From assembly GCA_029378245.1 (NCBI GenBank), contig JARKIF010000039.1, forward strand, positions 62,001 to 126,000: DNA of 64,000 nucleotides. Direction: 5' to 3'. Positions 21,630-33,179 of the stretch are shown in pieces. Origin of the DNA: Roridomyces roridus (Eukaryota; Basidiomycota; Agaricomycetes; Agaricales; Mycenaceae). A program made the position numbers and the translations under genes. Under the pieces are notes generated by a model. That model saw only the letters and a program-made list of their open reading frames with translations. It was not told the DNA's origin and ran no database searches. Within the stretch, counting starts at the first letter, position 1; every line of letters starts with the position of its first letter.

Positions 21630-22937
21630 ATGTCGGTAGAAGCACTCGAGGCGGAAATTAGCGCCGTTTCCGAAGATATCGAGCGGCAAAAAGCCGTCCT
21701 GAAGCAGCTAGAGCGCGATAAAAGCCTTCTTCAGCGCCAGCTCAACAATATGCGCGATCCCATCACGAGACTGCCGCTCGAAATCTCGTCCGAGGTTTTT
21801 CGCCAGTGCATGCTTTTCTACCGAGACCACCCTACTGGAATCCGTCATATCCCCTTAATTCTTCTCCAAATCTGCCGTGCGTGGACCGACATCGCGTTAT
21901 CCACCACCGCGCTTTGGACTGAGCTCCACATCGCCCTCCCGTGCTCTCGCGGTTTTCCGGCCGTTCTGGAAGGATGGTTCCAGCGCGCTCGGGATCGACC
22001 CTTGGACTTGCGTGTAAGCATCAACTTCAAGGGTTTCGATCCTGAGGGCGCTTTCGACCACGGCGTGACCGCTGTCATCCAGCGTCATTCCGAGCGTCTG
22101 AAAGGTCTCGAGATTGACTTGAAAGACTTTGCGAATCCTCTTCACATCCCCTTTGAAATCACGGAAACAACACCTCTGTCATCTCTCCGAGACCTGGCGA
22201 TCAGCGGTCGCGGTTCCACGGAATGTGACTGGTATCCCCTGCTCCAACTTCTGCGCCGCTCCCCCAACTTGGTGGAGCTAAACATCCACAACCTGATCCT
22301 CGATAGAACCACGCTCAATGAAGCTGAAATGCTTTCCCTTCCACATCTGCGTCGATTTGGTCTCGGTGTGCTTTCTTCGGGCACCGAAACCGACGAAGAA
22401 ATTTTGGGATGCATCGCAGCGCCCAATCTCGAGGTCCTTGGTCTATTCGGTCTACCCACGCTTTCAGAAGGGTTGCTCCCCTTCCTGGAACGTTCTTCAC
22501 CGCCACTGAAAAGGCTCAGCTTTGATTGTTTGCAGCTGGTAGGACCCATCGAGGTGCTCGGTACGATTTTGGATGTGGTTCCGACGCTCTCCGAATTGGT
22601 GATCGTGTGCCCCACCTAGGAGCTTATCATGCTGCTATCGGACGTTTTGACGCGATCTCACCCCTCCAGAGCACTCCCGAACCTCCACACATTGGATTTG
22701 CAATTCTCTCCGGTTCGGAATCTCACAGAGGCCTCGTGGAATGTTCTTCTTCCCGGTCTCCTCGCTCGCCGCACCGAGATAGGAACCGTGCGCGTCCTTG
22801 TGCACTCTAGGGACACGGACTCCGTGACTCTAGACCAGTTTGCTCCGTCGAGCATCGTTCCTGCGTTGAAAGAACTGGCCGCGGGTGGTATGGACTTTTG
22901 GATTGGACCAGACGAGCAAAATCTGTTCTCTCCCTAG
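21630..22937 (+). pseudogene. F-box/LRR-like paralog 3, one in-frame stop
   Basis: Starts MSVEALEAEISAV three bases after an acceptor-like TTTTTTGCAG, exactly as in paralog 2. The F-box core is DPITRLPLEISSEVF, followed by RAWTDIALSTTALW and the same LRR-like tail. A TAG at 22617-22619 interrupts the frame. The same frame continues at once (ELIMLLSDVLTRS) to a natural stop at 22935-22937, and the continuation aligns with residues of the intact paralog (HLIERLSAIFTRS). An intron removing the stop is unlikely because the surrounding codons are conserved. If translated, the truncated product of about 329 residues would keep the F-box. Confidence 0.78.
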
Positions 22938-23531
22938 GTGTGTCTTCGTTTTTTTTTCGCGCCTGGCGGCTCACTCGCACTTCAAGATAGATTTTGGATT
23001 ATTTTCAACATCACCCGCGTCCAACTTGGTTCGGGTCGATTGAATGGATGGATCGGATTGGCAGAGGATTCAATACCAGAATTTTGTCCATGTCGTCAAC
23101 GTATATTCATGCCATAGTCTTGCGACAAGCCTAGGCCGCCCGCAGAGCGAAAAGCTTTGAGATGCCCGAATCGAATTATGTACGACGTCATTTTTCGCCG
23201 ATGCTTCCTTTGTGGCACGCGTTCGATCGGCATATTCTGTCAACGGAAGAAAATCTGCGGCACCGAAGTCCACTTCCGGAGACGGAAGCAACGATGCTTT
23301 TCAACTTCTGAACGCTCCTAGGTGAGGCGAGGTTCGACTACCCCAGATAAAAAGTACAACCAGACGTTTACCGGGACCTCGCGTCGAAGTCGGGACGCAT
23401 TCTCTCCCTGTAATGCTGGCTTCATTTCTCTCAGTAACGAGCTCCCGCGAGGCCAAACAGCGTATTGTAATTAATCGAATCCTATCGTATGCATGAGCTA
23501 AAAAAAAAAACTAGTAAATCCAATACCCTCG
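22938..23531. other. Intergenic region between convergent genes, nothing recognised
   Basis: Lies between the stop of F-box paralog 3 and the stop of the minus-strand dehydrogenase. No coding frame with support; a run of ten A at about 23502. Confidence 0.4.
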
Positions 23532-25122
23532 TTAAGAAGAGGTGGAACTAACACCCGGAATATGGTTGAGAATCTTACGAATGGTACTGTTCCTCTTCGA
23601 CTGCGTGCCTTCCCCCTCGCCATTCGCCTCCTTGGCCTCACCGTTCCCGTTACCGACACCCTCGCTGGCCGCCCCGTTCTCCACCCTGAGCGCAGACCCA
23701 TGCGCAACGACAACCTTGCGTCCCAGGACGGTAAAGGACCGCAGTTCGTCGATAACTTTGTTCACGTTCTCGAGGGGCTCGGAGCTGACGTGCGCGCGGA
23801 CGGTTCCCTGTGCAAAATCAGTATGATCGATATGAGAGGTAAACAAAACGAACGTTGGCAAAGAGATCCAGAGCTGCGACGAGTGCACTGCGCGGACCGT
23901 ACGGACTTCCCAGAACTAGATGCAACTCCATTAAGCCACCAGCCGAAGCGTAGAGTAGAATCTTACTTTGAACCCCGGATTGTATTATGCTGACAGTGTT
24001 GAAGATAAGGTTGTCGGGGCTGATACCAACCTACAGACGGAAAATGAGCATCAAAACGCAGACAGAATGTAAAACGTACAAGAACAAGTTTCGGGCTGCT
24101 CGGGAAGTTGACGTCGTTGCCCTGTAAAGCGGCCATAGCCTGAGTAAAAGCTACATTGGAAGAGTGAGTAAATTGGATGTGAATGAAGAAATCTACGAAC
24201 ATTGACTGCTCGAGATAAAGTCGATGGTCTTGTCCACCGTGAATCCAGACGTTGTTTTAGTATTTAGTTCTATCCAATCGAACGCCTCGGTGGCGCCTAG
24301 CTGGAGTGCCAATTTCCGGGCAGCGGGTTTGAAATCGCAGACGTAAACTGAAGAAGAAATGGGGACGAAGTGGATGAAAAATTAGCGTGTACATACCGGT
24401 TGCACCGAAATGTTTGGCATATTGAACCGCCAAGTGGCCGAGACCACCGATGCCAAATATCAGCACCTTGTCGCCTTGTTTAACCTGGATTTCCTTGAGT
24501 TAAAATGAAGAGAGATGAACTGGAGACGCACCTGAGCTGTACTTTGAACAGCATGGTAAGCCGTTATCCCTGCGTCGCATGCAATTGCAGCGACCTCTGG
24601 GGGAACCCCATCGGGCTAACCTATCTCAGCATTCAGAGTTTCAACTACAGCCGGAAAACTCACCACTGGGACGAGCATGTCGACGGACACAATGAAGTAC
24701 TCTGAAAACGACCCATCCTTTCCTATTCCCAAACTATTCACCAGCGCCGAGGTCCCATTCACTCCGTGCGTGCAACTATCCAATAACAGGACGGAATACA
24801 GTTGTCCCAAATGAACGGCTTTGCTGTCGACCTTGGGACCCAATCTGCGCGTAAAACTCTCGTACTCAGCGCGCATTTGAATGGAATGAGACACGCACTG
24901 TACAGGAACCCCACACGCCTCGTGGCCCATGACATAGGTGCGCGGATCCAAGGTGACCCCACTCAGCAGGTCTACGTCCGTATGGCAAACACCCGCTGCA
25001 GCCATCTTGAGCAGCACCTCGTTATCCTTGAGCGCGCGGATGGGATACTTGTCGTCCAGAACGAGCCGCTCGTTCCCGGGCACATAGCGCGCGGCTAGCA
25101 TAGTTTTAGGTGTCGAGGTCAT
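23532..25122 (-). CDS. Zinc-type alcohol dehydrogenase (MDR superfamily), many exons
   Basis: NAD(P)-dependent oxidoreductase, probably cytosolic. Exon 1 (24899-25122) begins MTSTPKTMLAARYVPGNERL. It has the GroES-like fold with catalytic-zinc ligands C46 (GVCHTD) and H67 (GHEACG), matching classical ADH numbering; the third ligand is in AIACDAGITAY. The nucleotide-binding motif GIGGLGHLAVQYAKHFGA follows. Introns of about 45-55 bp rebuild these motifs in frame, for example 24845-24898. The four-cysteine structural-zinc loop of classical ADH is missing. The last exon adds roughly 50 residues of acidic/Gly-Asn-rich then basic sequence (GVGNGNGEAKEANGEGEG) beyond the usual C-terminus. Substrate unknown. 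One donor (GTTCGT, in the exon preceding the last) is weak. Confidence 0.82.
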
Positions 25123-26107
25123 GAGAGAAGAGGTCGATATGCCGTTACAGGGCGGGATGGTCGATCTTTTATACGCGACGCGGGGGCTGTAGGCTTGTAT
25201 TTTAATTCCACCCTTTAATAGAAATGCAGACTTACACCCGAGTCACACTGCCTCACGCCTCGTGGCAATCGCGCTGCAGGCTTGTCGGCAGCGGCCGGGG
25301 CGCGGTGAACAATTGAGCAAGGAGCTTGCCGTGGATGACGCGGTTTTAACGCCTCGAGGCTTTTGACCAGGTACAAGAAAGAAAAAAGGCAAAGAAGATG
25401 GGTCGGTAGCAATCTTGTCTCCATCAATATCCATGAATGGTGATGCGTATACACGCATGCTGTGAGCGGGATGATACAAGGATGAACTTGAATGTTTGTT
25501 TCAGCAGTCACTGAAAGGGAAGACATTGACACCAAAACAGCCGTCCTGGCGCGCGTGGGTAGAGGTACTCTTGTGATTGAAAGATTGGAAGTGAACGCCC
25601 CCATTGCAGAATATTGCCACCGAGGGGAACATCTGCCACTAGTCCGGCAAGCGTCGAGCGGTCACCGCCGTCAAAGATCTGGCATGACGACGGTGGCGTG
25701 CATAGGCGTGAACAGTGTAGCCAAAGAGAACGCGGAAGCAAGACCTTCGGGAATCGGAGAGCGCGTCGAGGCAGTCAAGGGCAGTCAAAGAGGGAACAAA
25801 AAGAGAGGGGAAGTTTGAACAAACATGGCCAGTGATCCCATCTCAGGTCAATGATCCGATTTCAAGGCTTGCGCGGCAGTTTGAGGCACGGCCGTCGGCG
25901 GCAACGATGATTCAACGGCAACAGTGCCGGTGCGGCAAGCCAACCCCGAAGATTCTTTTGAGGCGCAAGTAGAGGGAAAAAAATATCCCATTGCAGAATA
26001 CAGAGCAGTAATAAACAACAAAGAAAGCAGAACAAAGAGCCAGAAAACCAATCATTCCATTTGCTACGTCTGAAAGCCACCCGAAAATCGGGCGCCCAAA
26101 GCGCGCA
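25123..26107. other. Intergenic region, no supported gene
   Basis: Contains the upstream region of the dehydrogenase and the 3' flank of the U2 gene. Several frames of 60-130 codons exist but show no domain, no coherent introns and no agreement between frames. Confidence 0.4.
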
Positions 26108-26319
26108 GCAAAGAGAAGGAAGGGAGTCCCCTGACGACACAAGCCAGTAGTGCAGCAGCAAGGTCATCGCGTCCAAGTGGTGCAAGCAGAGCACAAGGAC
26201 AAGGGCGGCAAAAATTAGATAACAAGTTATATGGAGCCGGTGGCTCCATAATAGTTGTTAAACTATTAAGAACAGATACTACACTTGATCTAAGCCAAAA
26301 GGCCAGAGTGGTAAGGAAT
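26108..26319 (-). ncRNA. U2: U2 spliceosomal snRNA gene
   Basis: The minus strand reads GGCCTTTTGGCTTAGATCAA and then GTGTAGTATCTGTTCTTA. This is the near-invariant U2 5' region with the GUAGUA branch-point-recognition sequence. A perfect stem-loop II follows (ATGGAGCC-ACC-GGCTCCAT). The Sm site AATTTTTG lies near 26209-26217. Downstream sequence can form the two 3' stem-loops (GTCC...GGAC, then a loop with CTGCACTACTGG). The 5' end is set near 26319 by homology and TATA spacing; the 3' end is approximate. U2 pairs with the intron branch site in the spliceosome, fitting the intron-dense genes around it. Confidence 0.93.
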
Positions 26320-26336
26320 CTGGTTGGAGGGCGGTT

Positions 26337-26345
26337 CCTTTTATA
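26337..26345 (-). promoter_or_regulatory. TATA box of the U2 snRNA gene
   Basis: TATAAAAGG on the minus strand starts about 26 bp upstream of the predicted U2 5' end, the right spacing for transcription start. A 21-bp T run (26427-26447) lies further upstream. Confidence 0.65.
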
Positions 26346-26550
26346 CGTTTCGACGTTGGTCCGTGCGCAGGGAAGGTGCACGTGATATTACCCATCACTT
26401 CCACTCGTACTTGGCCTCGCTGCTTCTTTTTTTTTTTTTTTTTTTTTGTGGGACGTTTCAGGAGGGTTGAAGTAGACAGTAGGATAGACAAAACAATGCG
26501 ATTGCAAGATACAGCAAGGGTTACAAAATGACTTCTTGTATTTCTACTAC

Positions 26551-29500
26551 TTATGAGACAGCAAACTGCGGCGCAGCTTCGTGGTGGAAAGACCCATTAA
26601 AGCCGGGAGGACTATGGTGGTTATACGGCGACGGCGACTCGTTCGACGCATTCGACCTTGGCGAATGTCCCGACGAAGAATCAGGCCACGAGAAACCAGG
26701 CATCATCATGGTATCCCTGCACAGTCTTCTCAGCACGGACGGACACGAAAAACACCCAAGACAGAAACTTACCACCACGCAGGGTTCTTGAGCGCTTGCA
26801 TCGCAACAAGCATCTGCTCCTCATCCTGTGCCCCCATCCCCAGATCCATGTCCGCACCATACTGCACCGGACCAGTGTATGTCGCATCCGCGCGATATAT
26901 CGGCGTGCTCCCCGTCTCCCCCTGCGCAAATGAACGCGAATACCCCTGCGCCGCGGGGTCAATGTGCATCGCGGGGCCCACTCCAGCCATCGGAGACGTC
27001 GTAAACGTCGAGCTCGTACCACTACCAGACGACTGGTACTCGCTCGACGGGCCCGCGTAGTTTTGCGGAGGCGGTGCCTGAGGCTGCAGACGCCCAACAG
27101 TAGCACCATCCCGACGATGTCGTGACAGCAGACCGGCGAGGAAGCGCGCGTACAGCTTGGGCGTATGCCGGTCGTCGATAGCCACCTCCGGAGAGCTCAG
27201 CGTCTGGATCAGCCGTCCAATAAGATCGTAGACCTCGTTCTCCTCCTCCTTGGGCATAAGGTGGGAGAATTCCGGTCGCAGGAGCTTGAGAAGGAAAGCA
27301 GAAGCAAACGCCGAAAAGATAAAGTGCCCTTGAAAAACAGAATTCAGAACTCATCAACAGAAAACAAGAAGGCAATCCTACCATCCGGCGAGTAACGGAT
27401 GAAACCCGTCGGTATCAAGCCCTCGACCATTTGCCGCAAAACACCCTTCGCAGACGCGAGGCACTGGAATACATCAGCGACCGCGTTGAGGGAAGAACTG
27501 TGGGAACACACCTCTGTGAAAAAGATGTAATCCGGGGGCTGAAGGCCACGCTGGTAAGCCTGCTGGAAGCCAAACGAGAACATGACAAGACGCGAGTACG
27601 CGGTCAGGCTACACGCCGATCAGTACTGCTTGACAGAGCAAAAAGAATTCGCTTGCAAGGGTAGGAGCTTGCAACGCAGGATGGTCTTGCGATCTATATG
27701 ACCATAGTCAGTAATCAATCGGCCACGATACGACGCCGGGCTCACCATTCGGATCCGACTCTTCGTCAAAGCGCCGTGCCCATTCTTCCTTGAACACCGT
27801 GAGCTTGGCGTCATGCTGGAGCGTCACAGTCCGGAAATCAATGCGCTGCGACCAGGTTAGTGGTCATCACCAACTCATGATGCATTTACTGACCTTGTTA
27901 AGACCAGAAGGAGACGTCGGGTCGGAGAAGAGCTCTTCGTGAAAGCTCCCCACGACCCGTAGGAGCGACGTGTAGCAGCACATGTGTATATCGTACTGTT
28001 ACGGAAGCGTGAGTGGGGAATGACAACGCGCGGGATAAATGACTGACAGACGACATGTACGGGGACTTCTTGTACCAATCGTCGCCCCCGTGGCGCATAA
28101 CGCTGTTGCTCAGTCAGCTTTCGAGAAATCGAGAGAGACAAGAGACGACATACTCGGACTCCTTGATCGTCGACGGCTTCCCAGTCTGCGTCGCAGTCGA
28201 TCGGTCCAGATTGAAGCAAATCATCCACACCCGCGTCCGGTTAAGCTGCTCCCTTTGCTGCCTCTCGCTCCCCTTGAGCGTCTTGCTCGTGACCTGATGC
28301 AGATTCAAATCCGTCGCAAGCCGAATCGCCAGTCCCGTGTACAACCACTGCCGGTCCTCTTCCCACTTGCGCGCAGGGACGGCGTAGATGCTCATGAGGA
28401 TATAAGCCTGGACGAGCTCGACAGACTTCCACCCATCAATGAGAGCGTTCGCGGCCGAGTGTTTGGCAAAGTGCATCGCAATCGGGTAAATCTCCGACTT
28501 TTCAGGATAGTAGCGCGAAGATATAGCGCAGACTAGAACCAATGTCAAACCCTATTGGAAAGGATAAAAGGACATTACTCACTGACGGTAAACAAGAAAG
28601 GACACCGAGCGAAAGTTGACGCAGGGGTGTGTAGCACGGGATCGAGGAGAGCAATAAAAGGCTGCGATTGGTGTCATTGAGACGTTATTCCAGGCCAAAA
28701 AAGGACACACATTAACACGATTGTAAAATCTGCATGGCCACATCAGCAAGCTAGCCGCAAGCTCGAGAGGGAAACACCCACATGTCAAATAGTTTGTCCA
28801 CATCTTCTGGGACAACAAGCCCATGTATCAGTATCTCCGGCGGACTGTGCTGCTCAATCAGCTGCGCGCGCATCCCAAGATCAGTAGCCGGTCCAGGTAA
28901 AAAGTACGCCGCATTCGCCACGCCCTGCACATACGCCATCAGCCTCTCATCCACGACAAGCTCGAAACAAGAAAGAGCACGCACGACGTTATCATCATCA
29001 AGATCATCCAACTCCTCCTCCCTCGTAGCAGGCTCCCCCGCCGCCCGCTGTCTTTGCCGGTCCTTCCCCCGGCTATTACTCAAGCTCAAATTCGCAATCA
29101 ATCCAAGCGGCACAGTCGCATCAGGCAACGCGCTCGACTCGCCCTCCCCGTCATCCGCATCATCCGCATCCCCATCATCATGCTCGTCCTCAGAAGCAGA
29201 TTCCTCCACCACCGTGCCCGATGCGGCAAATCCGGGATTCGCCGAGCTAAACGCAGCAGAATTGAAACTCGGGTTCCCAGAGCCAAAATTGGGCGAAGAA
29301 ACAGAGGCCTCGCCAGACCGGACGCTGGCCTGCAATCGATCGAGCCAGGCAATGATATTCCGATTACTGGTATCCGAAGGCGAAGTCGCCATCCGGTATG
29401 AAGCGATCGAAAGCGGAGTGGCGATGTACGGATTATGCAGCTATAATATGAATGGTAAGTTACATTGAAGAGCGGGCGGGAGAAGACAGCCCGTACCTGC

Positions 29501-32213
29501 TTTAAAAGCGACTCGATAATCGCATCCTTCTGCCGAATCTGCGCAAGCAGATACTCGCGCTTACTATAGGCAGAAACAAATGGTAAGTCCGAGTTTGACG
29601 ATGCAGGCGAAGAAGGAGGGGAAGAAAAGCCAGCCGACGGCGAGGGCGGTAGTGACCCCGACGATGACGCCAGAGAAGCAATAGATGAGGAAGAAGATTT
29701 ATGAAGAAGAGGGAGTTTGGGTGGAGTTATAGGTGGGAGCATAACAAGAGAGAGAGCGAGCTGGGGCAGGGGCGCAGACGCAGTAGCCATTGAAAGGTAC
29801 AAAGCCCCTATTCCTCGAGCCACTCATCTTATACGAAGTGGCCTGACGCCGGCGCCTACGAACGCCTGCGTCCCAAAAAGGAAACAGGAGGAACAACAGG
29901 GTCGGTCAGCCCCACAGATGGACGAGGGTTCGGGTAGCCACGCGCAGACCCCGGCATCACCGTACAACGAGCAAGACATGAAGCCCACGGAGATTGTCCC
30001 CCAAGCGAGGTGAGATAGCAGATATCCTTCTTCCGGAACAGGTGGGACCGAGCAAGATGGAAGACAGAAAGACACGAGCAATAGCCGACGCCAGGGCTTG
30101 TACTCATTTGCATATCCCCTGCTCCACCAACGTCGACCAACGTCGGGCATTGAATGGAAAAGACGGCAACAAGAAAGCCCCAAAAAGAAAAAAAAGAAGA
30201 AAAACCGAGTAATGAGGCGGCAAGGGTGGGAGGAGGTCGAGGTCATACAACCGTGCATCCTGTCAAGCATCCAACACCCTCTTCACCCTCTTCCGGGTCG
30301 AACGGCGCCGAGGTATCCGTATCCTACCGGCAAACCACCAACGCCGCTGTCCCAGCTCGATGGCATCCAAGAGACACCAGGTCAAGCGAAAGACGGAACC
30401 AGAAAATCCCCGGTCTGCGAGTTCGCCTTGCGAATCCAAGAGAGAGCCCAGGAGACCCCTGAGAATCCCCCTCCAGGCACCGGCCCCCAAATCACCGAAC
30501 AGTGAACCCTCCGTCGGATATTTGATCTCCGAGAAAAACAAGAATCGAAAAACCATCCAAGCAGCCAATGAGGGGAATCGAAGCCACATCCGCCCATCGC
30601 GGACAGACAAATCAGCCCGGGCCGTGTCCCGACTGTATTCATGAATCATGACAGCGCGGACGGGGATCAATAATTAGAAAACGAGTGCCCGGGGCACATA
30701 TCACCGGGAGGGGGATAAGAGGGGAGGAAATTCGGGCGTGTGCGCACGCATTTTCTCGACGCATGCTAGGTTCGTACCAAAGGATCTTGGCCTAGAGCCC
30801 ACCATGCCCGCCGTCCGTCAGGCTCGGACAGACAGCCGGCAGGATGAATGCACATTTGCGTGCTGCTGATAGTACAGCCCGCCGCATTCCCGCCTCGCGA
30901 CGCGTTGGATGATAGGTGACTCCCCCTGCGCACCACCGATCCATCCCACTGAGCCCGGGGGTGCCCCGGAGAGAGCTGGCCAGAAACAGAAAGAAGAAGA
31001 AAGACCGCGGGCAAGTTCTCCGCATCGTCCCACCAAGCCCGGTACGTTGAAATGACGCATAGCGGACTGGAGTGACCGTCCGTGCAGGTCGCTTGCCTGC
31101 GCCACCGTGCCTCGCCGAGCTCCACAAGGGAAAACGAAGGAAAGGGGAGAAGATTTTTAAGAACCCACTCACTTTGGAGCACTCCTCGGCTTTCGCCCCT
31201 CCACAATACACACATGCCCGCCGGCACGGCAACGGCGGCAGGTATTATCCACTCCTTAGCTCTGCATCAGCCTTTGCCGTACGCAAGGAAAGAAAGGAAT
31301 CAAGTAACCCACCTCCCTCGCCGTCTTCCCCCGCCGGTATGGGCCCAAAGTCGCACTTCATCTTGAGCTTCTTGCAGTGCGTGCATGCGCCGGGACTAGC
31401 GTTAGCGTATAGTGGAGTTCGTAGTTGCGTGGATAATGGCGATAGGAGCAGACAGACGTCGAGAAGAGAAGCGTGCGGAAAACGAGCGAGCCGGGTTAGG
31501 TTAGGTTACGGTTTCCATAGTCGGGAACCCAGGAAGGCGAAGGAAGCCAAATGCGATTCCACAGCGGGAGGGGGCAACGAGGGCAGGGACAAGGAGAAGG
31601 AGAAAAAAAGAAGCGAGTCGATCAGCCCCGGACTCGGCTAGGTGTAGCGGTGTGCACTCACAGACGCGGTCCTCGACTCCTCACACCCAAACCACCCATT
31701 CCTACACTGATGCCCGTCCCACTAATGTCTGCACCGCCAAAGCCATCGTCAGAATCAGAGTCCGAGTACTGGGGCGGTGCCGGCGCTGCAGCCTTCCTGG
31801 TCCGCTTTCGTTTGGGCGCTGGGGGAGCCTCGGTGGCCTTGGACGACGGGGGGTTGGGGTTTGGGTTTGGGCTTTCCCTCCTCGCGCCGTTGCTCGGCCT
31901 CGCCCCTCTCGTCTTGGCCGACGGCGGGGACATGGAGGGTCCGGGCACGTAAGGCGCCGCTGTGCTCGTACTGGCCGGCGGATGCTGCTGGGGTGGTGGC
32001 GGTTGCTGTTGTGGGTAGTAGAACTGAGCCAGCAGATCGTCGTAAGACGTCCCAGGGGCTGGGTACGCAAAATGGAATTGGGGGGATTGGGAATTGTGCT
32101 GAAACTGGGGGTGTCGTGGCTGCTGCTGCTGCTGCTGCTGGTGAAAGTCCCACTCGCCCGCATCGTAGAAGGGCGGGACCTGGCCGTGGTTGTGCGGTGG
32201 CGGATGGGCCATT
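26551..32213 (-). CDS. Zn2Cys6 fungal transcription factor, at least 14 exons
   Basis: Nuclear DNA-binding regulator. Exon 1 (31662-32213) starts MAHPPPHNHGQVPPF and has poly-Gln, Pro-rich and KRKRTRK stretches. Exon 2 (31313-31395) gives the first half of the zinc cluster, CTHCKKLKMKC. Exon 3 (31173-31254) gives the second, CRRCRAGGHVC, followed by GRKPRSAP. A 1599-bp intron leads to exon 4 (29497-29573; KREYLLAQIRQKDAIIESLL), the linker coiled coil. Exon 5 (28782-29440) has an acidic stretch. A 19-nt micro-exon (28711-28729) rebuilds DIFYNRVN. Later exons carry the Fungal_trans regulatory domain (TPASTFARCPFLFT, WEEDRQWLYTGLAIRLATDL) and a disordered tail ending at 26551. An in-frame ATG at 32350 could extend the N-terminus. 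Target genes are unknown. Confidence 0.85.
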
Positions 32214-33179
32214 GAAGATAGGGAAAGAAGAAACCGATTTTGATGATGCGGCAGGTCTGCGGTTTTAACGAGGCCGCGCTGGTCAGACCCGGCCAAAGCA
32301 TCACACCGTATGTCTCTTCTTTTACGCGTCTTCTCCTCCTTCGACGCCATAAATGTTGAGCCACGCGTGCAGATCGAGGCAAGCTACCTTGCCTCCAGAC
32401 ACCACCAATTCTCTTTCCTTATTTCGAACAAGGGCTCTGGACATCTGGAAGGCATGTTCGACCAAGGTCAAACGCGAGACGATTATCATACTAGTATTTG
32501 CAAATTGGGACCCATGGCTAGGCTGCAGCCACGCGGTCCCTTGCGCTTTTGGCACTTAAATCGACCACGTTGGTACCCTTCCTTCTGTCGAGTTTGCTTT
32601 TCAGCTTCTTGCCATGGGACTCCAGCAGGCACCTGAATTACATTGCAAAGAGTGAGATTCAAATCCCCAAAAGCTGCCGTTGATTGGCCGTTGACCACAA
32701 GCGGCTCGCGTGGTGGCGATACACCAGCGATCACCATCCTTGGCGCGCCGTTAGCGAAGGTTAGCGACTTTGAAGTTTGATGGATCATTGTATGTCAATT
32801 GCCTATCTCGGACTTTTCTAGCTCGAGTCTCAATGGACGCTCTCTGAAAGCCTCTTTTTGCGACTCCCTGATGACCCAGTCCTGCCGACGCAAGCCTGAT
32901 CCGTCCCTCGCTCGGATGTTCCGAGGGTCCGGGTATTGCTGAGTCCGTAGTTTATCCCGATGCACCGGGTATTGCTGAGTACGCTCTAACGGATAACACA
33001 TTTTCCGCAGAGGTAGGAAAAGTAGCGTGAAATTCAAATTCAGTTGGCCGCAAGGGACCTGCAAGCGGCCTCGCGTGGTATCAACGTGGTCGTTACACGG
33101 AATCTACCAACCCCCGACTTTGATGACCCAGTACCGCTGACGCGCCCGGAACCTCATCCGACCTCCGTTTCCCGCCCCT
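32214..33179. other. Intergenic region, nothing recognised
   Basis: Upstream region of the transcription factor and downstream region of the DUF2470 gene. A 100-codon minus-strand frame at 32486-32788 has no domain I know. Two near-identical GGGTATTGCTGAGT words occur around 32933 and 32969. Confidence 0.35.

Noticed and set aside
22556..22619. An intron removing the TAG in F-box paralog 3
   Set aside because: A GTACGA...CCTAG intron is formally possible, but the residues it would delete align well with the intact paralog.
25215..25835. Protein genes between the dehydrogenase and U2
   Set aside because: Competing short frames on both strands with no recognisable motif; treated as intergenic.
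28782..29468. 228-codon Ser-rich plus-strand frame
   Set aside because: It lies antisense to the acidic exon of the transcription factor, whose splicing and domain order are convincing.
30098..31641. Independent genes inside the 1.6-kb intron
   Set aside because: Frames of 90-190 codons are Lys/Arg/Pro-rich, overlap each other on both strands, and show no domains or consistent introns; two run over the exons encoding the zinc cluster.
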